NCBI GenBank assembly: GCA_964490725.1
Contig: CAZBDU010000082.1
Location: 1 to 25,257, forward strand
Direction of reading: 5' to 3'
Length of the DNA stretch: 25,257 bases
Origin: CAZBDU01 sp964490725
GTDB taxonomy: Bacteria; Spirochaetota; Spirochaetia; SZUA-6; DRHE01
Shown: one piece after another, positions 13,779-20,557 of the stretch
Layout of the letters: each line of letters begins with the position of its first letter
Numbering within the stretch: the first letter of the stretch is position 1
The notes under the pieces: model-generated
What the model saw: the letters and a program-made list of their open reading frames with translations, nothing else
Databases searched by the model: none
Told to the model about the DNA's origin: nothing
Translations under genes and position numbers: made by a program

Positions 13779-14798
13779 TCAGTCCCGGATCAGGGGGAGG
13801 GTCAGGCAGGTGGGCCCGCCTCCTCCCTTGGCGAACTCGCTCAGGTCCACCTCCACCACCTCCACGCCCCGCTTGCGCAGCTCCGCAGTCATGGCCAGCC
13901 CCTGGGCCGGCACCAGCACCTTTCCCGGCGCCAGGGGCAGAAGGTTCGGCGCGCACAGGTGCAGCTCCTCCTCGGTGACCTCGATGATGTCGATCCCCTT
14001 ACGCTGCAGCCAGTCCACGGTGTCGTAGCCAACACCTCCCGGGTAGAGCACCGCCACCTTCTCGGCGGCCATCCCGAAGGTCATGTCCAGGTGAAAGAAC
14101 CCCGAGGTGGGGCCCACCTGGTGGGTGCGGTGATACAGATATCCCGGAAGCTGGGCGTGGTGGACATCTTCGACGCCCAGGCCCCTCAGCACCTGCTCCA
14201 CCTGGCGCCTGCCCTCCTCGTTGCTGCGCAGGCCTGTAGCCAGGATCACGCTGGTGCGGTCGATCCATACCAGGTTGCTCGCCTCGAACACCCCGCGGCC
14301 GTGGACGGTGTAAAGGATCGGGCAGCCCAGCTCGCCCACTGCTTGCGAGTGAAACGCCTCCAGGCCGCGCTTGTAGGCCACGGCGATGCGGCAGATGATC
14401 ACCCCTCCTGGCGCCGTGATGGTCTCCCGCAGAAAGGGGGCAGAGCGCAGGGGGATGCCGTAGGTCCCCGCCAAGGGCCGCTTCGGCGCAAGCTCCACCA
14501 CCTCCGCGCCCTCCTCCCGGAAGACTCGCACCATGGCATCGTGCTGGGCCCGCAGGCGCTCCAGGTCGGTGGGCCCTTCCGGCAGGTTGAACAGCTGCAG
14601 GTCCTCCCCCAGGAGCTCTGCGGTCTGCTCCTCCCCGGGACGGTAGACCATCACCATCCGCAGCCTGCCGAAGGGGGAGCCGTTGTAGCCCCACCGCCGC
14701 CCCCAGCCGGCCTCCAGCTCTTCGCGAAAATCGACGTCGAAGATCGGCCGGTGCGGCATGTTGCGCTGATACCCGGGGATGCGCTCCAGCTTGCTCAT
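13779..14798 (-). CDS. Amidinohydrolase-family protein (arginine deiminase/DDAH-like)
   Basis: A 339-residue protein of the guanidino-group-modifying superfamily, whose members hydrolyse or transfer the amidino group of arginine-like substrates through a Cys nucleophile. Visible residues are Glu172 in FEASN (usually FEGGD), His236 and Asp238 in FFHLDM, and Cys331 in GGGGPTCLTLPLIRD, the typical C-terminal active-site loop. The normally conserved RD near residue 124 reads RET. Core catalytic Glu, His and Cys are present, so activity is plausible, but the FEASN and RET changes suggest a substrate other than arginine. A TATAAT box sits 8 nt before the ATG with no ribosome site, so the mRNA is probably leaderless. 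The Liv-type transporter follows on the same strand, and the hydantoinase precedes it. Exact reaction unknown. Confidence 0.8.
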   Translation of the reverse strand: MSKLERIPGYQRNMPHRPIFDVDFREELEAGWGRRWGYNGSPFGRLRMVMVYRPGEEQTAELLGEDLQLFNLPEGPTDLERLRAQHDAMVRVFREEGAEVVELAPKRPLAGTYGIPLRSAPFLRETITAPGGVIICRIAVAYKRGLEAFHSQAVGELGCPILYTVHGRGVFEASNLVWIDRTSVILATGLRSNEEGRRQVEQVLRGLGVEDVHHAQLPGYLYHRTHQVGPTSGFFHLDMTFGMAAEKVAVLYPGGVGYDTVDWLQRKGIDIIEVTEEELHLCAPNLLPLAPGKVLVPAQGLAMTAELRKRGVEVVEVDLSEFAKGGGGPTCLTLPLIRD

Positions 14799-14806
14799 AG
14801 CGCAGG

Positions 14807-14836
14807 ATTATAGCAGCGGCCGCCCCAGCGCTGCAA
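14807..14836 (-). promoter_or_regulatory. Promoter of the amidinohydrolase gene
   Basis: TATAAT (14812-14807) with TTGCAG (14836-14831) 18 bp upstream on the minus strand. Only 8 nt separate the -10 box from the ATG, so the RNA should begin at or within a base or two of the start codon. Confidence 0.65.
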
Positions 14837-14909
14837 TGCAGGCCCAGCCACCATGAAGAGACCGGCGTTCCGCATAATGAGAATACGGCGGCTGTGCGGC
14901 TGAACCCGC

Positions 14910-16256
14910 TCAGCGCCAGGCGCAGTGGGTGGGCAGGAAGCGCGCCGCGCCGGCCCGCGCGAGAAACTCCTGGCCTTCCACGACGGGCTCTCCCCGGGCC
15001 AGGACCTTCTTCACCCGGCCGACGATCTCCTTGCCCTCGTAGAGGGTGTAGGCCGCGTTGGTGTGCTGGTTGGTTGCCTGGACGGTCCAGCGCTCGAAGG
15101 GATCGAAGACCACCACGTCGGCGTCCGCGCCCGCGGCCAGCCTCCCCTTCTGCGGCAGCAGGCCGGTGATGCGGGCAGCGTTCTCCGCCATGAGCGCGGC
15201 CACCTGGTTGGGCGTGATCAGCCCCTGGTTCACCCCGTAGTGCCACACCACCGGAAGCATGGTCTCCGTCTGCGGGGAGCCGTAGGCAGCCTCGAAGAAG
15301 TCGTCTTCCACTTTCTTGTCCTTGGGCGCGTGGTCGCTGCCGACCGTGTCGATCAATCCCTCCCCGGCGGCTCGCCAGAGGGACTGGCGGTCCGCCTCGG
15401 TCTTGATGGACGGACCCACCTTGCCCAGCGGCCCCCGGCTTTTCAGCTCCTCCCAGGTGAGGCCCAGGTACTGCGGGCAGGTCTCGGCGTAGACCGGATA
15501 ACCCTTGCCCTTCAGAAAGCGAATCACCTCCAGCCCCTCGGTGGAGGAGATGTGCGGGATGTACACGGGACAGCTCACGAGCCGTCCGATGTACACCGCC
15601 CGGAAGATGCCGTCCGCCTCGGCGATGTCCGGGCTGGTCTCCAGGAAGCGCTCGGCGAAATCGGCTTTCTCTGCCAGCATGCGGTCCATGATGTAGTCGA
15701 TGGCCAGACCGTTCTCCGCGTGGATGCAGGCCATGCCGCCGCCCCGGCCGATGACGTCCATGGCCTTCGTCATGGCGTAGTCGTCCGTGTTCCACCCCAG
15801 CTTGGCGTAGGCCATGAACATCTTGAATGAGCTCACCCCCAGGCGGAACGCCTCGGGTATCTCCTCCACCTGTTTCATGGTCTCGAACAGCCCGCCGTGC
15901 AGGGCGAAATCGGTGCAGGCGTTGGCCTCCCCGTCCTTGCGGTACTGCTGGATCGCCTCCACCAGGCTGTCTCCCGGCCTGGCGTAGGCGTAGTGGATCA
16001 CGGTGGTCACACCGCCGAAGGCGGCGCTGCGGTGCAGGTCCGCGATGCTGTCCAGGTAGACCGGGTGCGTGTGAGGGTCGATCACCCCCGGGAGCAGGTA
16101 GCAGCCCTCAGCGGAGACCGTCCTTCCGCCGCGAAGGCTCCCGGGGGCGCCGACCGCGGCGATCTTGCCGTCGCTGATGCCCAGGTCCGCCCGCAGGGTG
16201 GTCTCCGGATAGACCACCAGCCCGCCGCCGATGACCGTGTCGAAACGCTCCGCCAT
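14910..16256 (-). CDS. Dihydropyrimidinase/hydantoinase-family amidohydrolase
   Basis: A 448-residue cyclic amidohydrolase that would open dihydropyrimidine or hydantoin rings to N-carbamoyl acids. All metal-site residues are visible: His62 and His64 (DPHTHP), the Lys to be carboxylated at 145 (SSFKMFMAY), His179 (CIHAEN), His235 (YIPHIS) and Asp308 (GSDHAP). Length and order fit the D-hydantoinase/dihydropyrimidinase family rather than dihydroorotase. GGAGGAAAACG precedes the ATG. It lies 53 bp after the nucleotidyltransferase gene on the same strand. Although a pyrimidine-synthesis operon starts nearby on the other strand, this enzyme is catabolic in type. The substrate (dihydrouracil, hydantoin or another ureide) cannot be fixed from sequence. 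Confidence 0.9.
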   Translation of the reverse strand: MAERFDTVIGGGLVVYPETTLRADLGISDGKIAAVGAPGSLRGGRTVSAEGCYLLPGVIDPHTHPVYLDSIADLHRSAAFGGVTTVIHYAYARPGDSLVEAIQQYRKDGEANACTDFALHGGLFETMKQVEEIPEAFRLGVSSFKMFMAYAKLGWNTDDYAMTKAMDVIGRGGGMACIHAENGLAIDYIMDRMLAEKADFAERFLETSPDIAEADGIFRAVYIGRLVSCPVYIPHISSTEGLEVIRFLKGKGYPVYAETCPQYLGLTWEELKSRGPLGKVGPSIKTEADRQSLWRAAGEGLIDTVGSDHAPKDKKVEDDFFEAAYGSPQTETMLPVVWHYGVNQGLITPNQVAALMAENAARITGLLPQKGRLAAGADADVVVFDPFERWTVQATNQHTNAAYTLYEGKEIVGRVKKVLARGEPVVEGQEFLARAGAARFLPTHCAWR

Positions 16257-16309
16257 CGTTTTCCTCCTCCCTCAACGCCTGCAAGCATAGGCAATCCCCG
16301 AGCCTCGAG

Positions 16310-16975
16310 TCAACGCGCCCCGCCGGGGCCTCCCGGGCCTCCCGTGCCTCCCGCGTCTCCCGTGCCTCCCGCGCCTCCCGCTCCTCCCGCCCCGCTCGCC
16401 TCCCCGGCGGGGCGCATCAGCGCCCGGTAGTCCGCGGGCACGTCGATATCGCACAGCACGTGGCGGTCCTCCACCGGCACGGTCAGCGTGGTGAGCCCGG
16501 CCAGCACATCCCGCAGAGTGGCGCGCGCAGGGAAGGAAGCGATGCTGCGGCCCGCCTCTTCGGAGAGCAGCAGCGGATGTCCCTTCTTGCCGCGGTATTT
16601 CGGGATCACCGCCGCGGCGGTGCGATGGGCTGCCAGGGTCCGGTACACCGCCGGGCTCACCAGGGGCATGTCCCCCAGAGCCAGGAAGAAGGCGCCGCTT
16701 GCCACTTCCGCCGCGCCCGCCTTGATCGAAGAGAACATCCCTTCCTCGTAGCGCCGGTTGCGGACCGGGTGAACCCGGCGCTCGCCGGCGAACAGCCGTT
16801 CCAGCTCCTCCGCCCGGAAGCCGGTCACCAGGACCACCCGGGCGCAGGCCTCCAGAGCCGAGCGCACCGTGCACTCCACGACGGTGACCTCCCCGCAGGG
16901 CAGCGTCATCTTCCACCGTTCCATGCGGGTCGAGCTGCCCGCCGCCAGCACCACGCAGTCCAGATCTCCGGCCAT
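16310..16975 (-). CDS. MobA/MocA-like nucleotidyltransferase
   Basis: A 221-residue protein with an NTP-transferase fold. The start is the ATG at 16975, which puts the nucleotide-binding loop VVLAAGSSTRM at residues 8-18 as usual. The Mg-binding motif ALGDMPLVSP is at about residues 99-108. The family includes molybdenum cofactor cytidylyl- and guanylyltransferases and YgfJ-type proteins. These often occur with molybdenum hydroxylases or in purine/hydantoin gene clusters, and the dihydropyrimidinase gene 53 bp downstream fits the second setting. The C-terminal about 28 residues are a Gly-Gly-X repeat (GAGGAGGAGGTGDAGG and on) encoded by a 9-bp minisatellite, which is absent from the core family and probably disordered. 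TTGATT-N17-TATGAT lies just 7 nt before the start codon, with no ribosome site. Which nucleotide or acceptor is used is unknown. Confidence 0.82.
   Translation of the reverse strand: MAGDLDCVVLAAGSSTRMERWKMTLPCGEVTVVECTVRSALEACARVVLVTGFRAEELERLFAGERRVHPVRNRRYEEGMFSSIKAGAAEVASGAFFLALGDMPLVSPAVYRTLAAHRTAAAVIPKYRGKKGHPLLLSEEAGRSIASFPARATLRDVLAGLTTLTVPVEDRHVLCDIDVPADYRALMRPAGEASGAGGAGGAGGTGDAGGTGGPGGPGGAR
16329..16391. repeat. 9-bp minisatellite inside the nucleotidyltransferase 3' end
   Basis: Seven tandem copies of a 9-bp unit of the form CCTCCCGNN, nearly perfect, run through the 3' end of the gene. On the coding strand each unit gives Gly-Gly-X. The repeat number is a multiple of three bases, so gain or loss of units would keep the frame. 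Confidence 0.85.
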
Positions 16976-16982
16976 GACCCGG

Positions 16983-17011
16983 ATCATAGTACGGGAAGCG
17001 GCCGGAATCAA
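16983..17011 (-). promoter_or_regulatory. Promoter of the nucleotidyltransferase gene
   Basis: On the minus strand TTGATT (17011-17006) and TATGAT (16988-16983) are spaced 17 bp. The ATG begins 7 nt after the -10 box, so transcription should start at the start codon itself. Confidence 0.65.
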
Positions 17012-17054
17012 CGTGGCCTCCGGCGGACACGGGGCATAGGCTGGCGTAAGGGGG

Positions 17055-17083
17055 TTGACAGCAGGCGGTGGATGCTTCATAAT
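17055..17083 (+). promoter_or_regulatory. Promoter of the pyrimidine operon
   Basis: A perfect -35 TTGACA (17055-17060) and -10 CATAAT (17078-17083) are spaced 17 bp. The start falls at 17090 or 17091, within AATTT (17090-17094). This promoter drives the leader with two terminators and then pyrFE-pyrDK. No gene lies on the plus strand between it and the integrase fragment. Confidence 0.85.
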
Positions 17084-17094
17084 CCCTGCAATTT

Positions 17095-17250
17095 ATGAGT
17101 GTCCTGCCAATCACGCGATTACCAGAGTTGTGGCCAAAGGCTCCGGATTGTTTCCGGAGCTTTTTTTTGACGTGGTGGAGAGCCGTTAGGCTCTCCTTTT
17201 TTTTGCCCGCGTCTCACCAACTTTTATCGAATCAGGAGGGGAACCGATGA
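17095..17250 (+). CDS. Leader peptide of the pyr attenuator (51 codons)
   Basis: A reading frame of 51 codons from ATG 17095 stays open through both terminator hairpins and both T-runs and stops at TGA 17248-17250. Its stop overlaps the pyrF start as ATGA. The T-runs are read as Phe codons (RSFFLTWW and RLSFFLP), and Trp codons occur at three places. A hydrophobic, Phe-rich leader encoded across a U-rich pause and terminator region is what the E. coli pyrBI leader looks like. The ATG lies only 4-5 nt from the predicted RNA start, so it would be translated as a near-leaderless message. That it is translated is an inference; the open frame, its position and its overlap with pyrF are seen directly. 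Chance is possible for a frame this short. Confidence 0.55.
   Translation: MSVLPITRLPELWPKAPDCFRSFFLTWWRAVRLSFFLPASHQLLSNQEGNR
17140..17168 (+). terminator. First intrinsic terminator of the pyr leader
   Basis: GCTCCGGA (17140-17147) pairs perfectly with TCCGGAGC (17153-17160), an 8-bp stem with a 5-nt loop, directly followed by eight T (17161-17168). It lies inside the leader between the pyr promoter and pyrF, so it acts as an attenuator rather than at the end of a gene. Confidence 0.93.
17177..17204 (+). terminator. Second intrinsic terminator of the pyr leader
   Basis: GGAGAGCC (17177-17184) pairs perfectly with GGCTCTCC (17189-17196), an 8-bp stem with a GTTA loop, followed by eight T (17197-17204). 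It ends 42 bp before the pyrF start. The GAGCC arm (17180-17184) can also pair with GGCTC (17139-17143) of the first hairpin. Confidence 0.93.
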
Positions 17251-18812
17251 AGAGGAGCTTCTTCGAGAAGCTGGAGGAGCGCTGCCGCCGGAGCGACAGC
17301 CTGCTCTGCGTCTGCCTGGACCCGCGCCCTGCTCAGGAGGGCGCCGATGGGGATCTGCAGCGCATCCTGGAGCACAACCGCAGGGTCATCGAAGAGACCC
17401 AGGCGGTGGCCGCCTGCTACAAGCCCAACATCGCCTTCTACGAGGCCCTGGGGCCCGGCGGGCTGGAGACCCTGAAGCGCACCCTGGAGATGATCCCCCA
17501 AGAGGTGCCGGTGATCCTGGACGCCAAGAGAAACGACATCGGCCAGACCGCCTGGGCGTACGCCCGGGCGCTGTTCCACCACTTCGGAGCGGAAGCGGTG
17601 ACCCTGAATCCCTATCTGGGTAGGGAGTCGGTTCTTCCCTTCCTCGAATATCCCGGCAGGGCGCTGTTCATGCTCTGCCGCACCTCGAACCCCGGAGCCG
17701 GAGCGATCCAGGCCCTGCAGGTGCTTCCGCCGGGTGCCAGGGAGAGTGCGCCCCCCGGGCAGGACCCCGGCGGTGCGGAGCCGAGGCAGACGCGGGCGCT
17801 GTACCGCGAGATCGCCCGGGAAGTGTGCGGCTGGGGAGCCGACATCGGCCTGGTGGTGGGCGCAACGGTGCCGGAAGCGCTGCGGGAGCTGAGGCGGGAC
17901 CAGCCGGAGCGCTGGATCCTCTGCCCCGGGATCGGCGCCCAGGGCGGCGACCTGGGCCGGGCGGTGGCCTCCGGAATCAGGTCCGACAGGCTGGGCCTGC
18001 TCTGCGCCGTGGGCCGCTCGATCTACGCCGACGCGCGCCCCGGTGAGCGCGCCCGGGAGTTGAGGGAGCAGATCAATCGGGCCTGCCAGGCGGCCGGGTC
18101 CGCGGGAGCGAACGGCTCCGGAACCGGGGCCGGGGCCGCAGGCCGGCGGAACCTCAGCCCGCAGGGCTCCCGGGGCGTGCCGGAGGTGCGCACCGCCATG
18201 CAGCGGGTGGCGGTTCTGGAGGAGGTGATCCGCCTGGGGTGCCTGCGCTTCGGCCAGTTCCGCCTCAAGTCCGGGGCCATCTCCCCCTACTACCTGGATC
18301 TGCGCCGCCTGGTGGCAAGCCCCGGCCTGCTGGGAAGGGTAGGCTCCGCCTACGCGTCTCTGCTCCGGGGACTGCGGATCGACAGGATCGCCGCGGTGCC
18401 GCTGGCCGCCCTGCCCATCGGAGCGGCGGTGTGCCTGGCCACGCAGATACCGCTGATCTACCCCCGCCTGGCCGCCAAGGACCACGGTACGGGCAACGCC
18501 ATCGAGGGGGACTACCGGCCCGGAGAGCGCGTGGTGCTCCTGGACGACGTGCTCAGCTCGGCCACCAGCAAGCTGGAGGCCATCCGCGTGCTCCGGCAGG
18601 CGGGCCTGGTGGTGGAGGAGCTGGCGGTCCTGGTGGACAGGGAGAGCGGCGGCGTGGAGACCCTGCGGGAGCACGGCGTGCGGGTTCACGCCTACGCGCG
18701 CATCTCGGAGCTTTTCGCGATACACCGGGGTCTTGAAGGGCCCCCCTGCCCGGACTCACCCATCGCCGCAGCCGCCGGCGGCGGACCCGCCGCCCGGGGA
18801 GGCCGGCCGTGA
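17247..18812 (+). CDS. pyrFE: Bifunctional PyrF-PyrE (UMP synthase, inverted order)
   Basis: A 521-residue fusion covering the last two steps of UMP synthesis. Residues 1 to about 285 are an OMP decarboxylase of the type 2 group: CVCLDPRP at 21-28, Lys59 in CYKPN, and the catalytic LDAKRNDIG with Asp92, Lys94 and Asp97. A Gly/Ala-rich linker (about 287-312) leads to an orotate phosphoribosyltransferase with LKSGAISPYYLDLRRL (about 340-356) and the PRPP loop VVLLDDVLSSATSK (about 431-444). That loop ends in SSATS where TTGGS is usual. The order decarboxylase-then-transferase is the reverse of animal UMP synthase but is known from some bacteria and kinetoplastids. ATG 17247 has AGGAGGGG 6 nt upstream. 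The leader frame ends in its start codon, and pyrDK begins within its stop codon. Confidence 0.93.
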   Translation: MKRSFFEKLEERCRRSDSLLCVCLDPRPAQEGADGDLQRILEHNRRVIEETQAVAACYKPNIAFYEALGPGGLETLKRTLEMIPQEVPVILDAKRNDIGQTAWAYARALFHHFGAEAVTLNPYLGRESVLPFLEYPGRALFMLCRTSNPGAGAIQALQVLPPGARESAPPGQDPGGAEPRQTRALYREIAREVCGWGADIGLVVGATVPEALRELRRDQPERWILCPGIGAQGGDLGRAVASGIRSDRLGLLCAVGRSIYADARPGERARELREQINRACQAAGSAGANGSGTGAGAAGRRNLSPQGSRGVPEVRTAMQRVAVLEEVIRLGCLRFGQFRLKSGAISPYYLDLRRLVASPGLLGRVGSAYASLLRGLRIDRIAAVPLAALPIGAAVCLATQIPLIYPRLAAKDHGTGNAIEGDYRPGERVVLLDDVLSSATSKLEAIRVLRQAGLVVEELAVLVDRESGGVETLREHGVRVHAYARISELFAIHRGLEGPPCPDSPIAAAAGGGPAARGGRP

Positions 18813-20557
18813 TGGCGCAGAGACGGCGCGCCCTGGCCTTCCTGCTGGATCGGCGGCTGAAGCTGGCGACCGTGTCGGGAATCCTGACCACCCGTCCGGA
18901 GCTGATTGCCTGGGCGGACCGGACCATCCCTCATCTGGCGGTGCTCACCACCAAGAGCTACCAGGTGGCGCCCAACCCCGGCTACCGGGAGCCGGTGGTG
19001 GCGGAGGAAGCGCCGGGCTGCTACGGCAACGCGGTGGGACTGCGCAACCCGGGGATGGAAGCGGGGTTGAGGGAGCTGCAACAGCTGCGCCGCCGCCACC
19101 GCCTGCGGGCGTTGCTCAACGTGTCGCTGTCGGCCAGCAGCATCGCCGACTTCGTGCGGCTGGCCGGGGCGTTCACCCCGGTGGCGGACATGCTGGAGCT
19201 CAACCTCTCCTGCCCGCACGCCGCCGCAGGCTACGGGGCCGCCATCGGGTCGGACCCCCAGACCGTGGCCTCCTACCTCCGGGCCGTACGCCAGGCCACG
19301 CCCCGTCCCCTCCTGGTGAAGCTCACCCCCAACGTCGAGGACATCGGAGCGATCGCCGCCGCGGCGGTCCGGGCCGGGGCGGACGGCATCTGCGCCATCA
19401 ACACGGTGGGTCCGCGGGTCTTCCGGGAGCCCACCACCGGGGCGCCCGTTCTGTCCAATCCAGCGGGGCACCGCGGCGGCAAGTCCGGCGAATGGATCCG
19501 AACCATCGCGTTGGCCAGGATGCGGGAGGTGCGCGCCGCGGTGGGACCTTCGGTGCCGGTAATCGGAGTGGGCGGGATCAGCCTGGGCGAGCACGTACGC
19601 GCCATGGTGGAGGCGGGCGCCGACGCGGTGGGGCTGGGCAGCGCCCTGGCCCGGGTGGCGCGCCAGGATCTCATCCCTCTGTACGCCGCGGCCCTCTGCC
19701 AGGACGCCCTGGAAGGGACCGATGGCGCCCGCCACTTCCTGGCCACCGAGCCGCTGATGCGCTACCGGCCTCTGCGGCTTTCCGAGATTCGGGCGGTGGG
19801 ACCTGAGACCGCCCTCCTCGAGCTGGACGGCGCCCTTCCCTTCCGGGCCGGACAGTACGTGTTCCTCTTCCTGCCGGGGGTGGGGGAAAAGCCCTTCTCC
19901 GTGCTCACCGGCGAGCCCCTCCGCCTTCTCATCCGCAGGCGGGGCCCCCTCAGCGCCGCCGCCTGTGCCCTGCGCCCGGGGGACACGGTGCTGATCCGCG
20001 GGCCCTACGGAGCCGAGGCCCCGCTGGATTCGGCCCCCCGAGGGAGCCTGCGGGCGCTGGTGGTTGCCGGGGGCACCGGCATGGCCGTGGCCGCGCCGCT
20101 GGCCCGGGAGCTGGCCGCCTCGGGCGCCGAGGTGCGCATCTTCCTGGGAGTCCGCCGGGAGGAGGAGCTGCCCCTGGCCGCCCTGGCTCCGGGGGAGGTG
20201 CCCCTGGAGGCTGCCGCCGACCGCGGCCGCAGCGGCCGCGTCCTGGACGCGGCGGTGCGCTTCCTGGCCGCGGGCGATCCAGACCGCACCTCCTGCTACC
20301 TGGTGGGCCCGCAGGGCTTCCTGCGAGCCGGCGCCGCGGTGCTGCGCCGCGCCGGGGCAGATCCGAGGCGGGTGCACCTGAGCCTGGAGACCATGTCGAT
20401 GTGCGGCGTGGGCCTGTGCGGCAACTGCCAGTGCGGCGGACGCCTGCTGTGCAAGGAGGGGACCTTCCTCAGCCTGGCCTTCCTGGAGCAGCACGAGCCG
20501 GCCTGGCAGGCGGCCTCTGTCGGGGCGCAGGCCGTCGCCGTGGCCGCTAGGTCGTGA
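18812..20557 (+). CDS. pyrDK: Fused dihydroorotate dehydrogenase PyrD-PyrK
   Basis: A 581-residue fusion of the two subunits of class 1B (NAD-dependent) dihydroorotate dehydrogenase. The first about 315 residues are the FMN barrel: LTTKSYQVAPNPGYREP near 46-62, and LELNLSCPH near 129-137 with the active-site Cys typical of class 1B. IGVGGISLGEHV and ADAVGLGSAL bind FMN phosphate. The rest is PyrK: KPFSV for FAD, VAGGTGMAVAAPLA for NAD, and a Cys-rich [2Fe-2S] loop MCGVGLCGNCQCGGRLLC near 530-548. In most bacteria these are two proteins. GGGGAGG (18796-18802) serves the start; ATG 18812 is chosen, and GTG 18809 is a one-codon-longer option. The gene is translationally coupled to pyrFE and its last 11 bp overlap the convergent PLP gene. 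Confidence 0.93.
   Translation: MAQRRRALAFLLDRRLKLATVSGILTTRPELIAWADRTIPHLAVLTTKSYQVAPNPGYREPVVAEEAPGCYGNAVGLRNPGMEAGLRELQQLRRRHRLRALLNVSLSASSIADFVRLAGAFTPVADMLELNLSCPHAAAGYGAAIGSDPQTVASYLRAVRQATPRPLLVKLTPNVEDIGAIAAAAVRAGADGICAINTVGPRVFREPTTGAPVLSNPAGHRGGKSGEWIRTIALARMREVRAAVGPSVPVIGVGGISLGEHVRAMVEAGADAVGLGSALARVARQDLIPLYAAALCQDALEGTDGARHFLATEPLMRYRPLRLSEIRAVGPETALLELDGALPFRAGQYVFLFLPGVGEKPFSVLTGEPLRLLIRRRGPLSAAACALRPGDTVLIRGPYGAEAPLDSAPRGSLRALVVAGGTGMAVAAPLARELAASGAEVRIFLGVRREEELPLAALAPGEVPLEAAADRGRSGRVLDAAVRFLAAGDPDRTSCYLVGPQGFLRAGAAVLRRAGADPRRVHLSLETMSMCGVGLCGNCQCGGRLLCKEGTFLSLAFLEQHEPAWQAASVGAQAVAVAARS

Noticed and set aside
13059..14813. Long plus-strand frame (584 codons) opposite the binding protein and amidinohydrolase
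   Set aside because: Composition typical of antisense frames in GC-rich DNA, no motifs, and it covers two well-supported minus-strand genes and their promoter.
13999..15795. Long minus-strand frame (598 codons) across hydantoinase and amidinohydrolase
   Set aside because: Out of frame with both genes; the two real proteins have complete active-site motifs.
17084..17246. PyrR-binding loop or known riboswitch in the pyr leader
   Set aside because: The leader is filled by the two terminators, and no typical anti-antiterminator loop or riboswitch core was visible.
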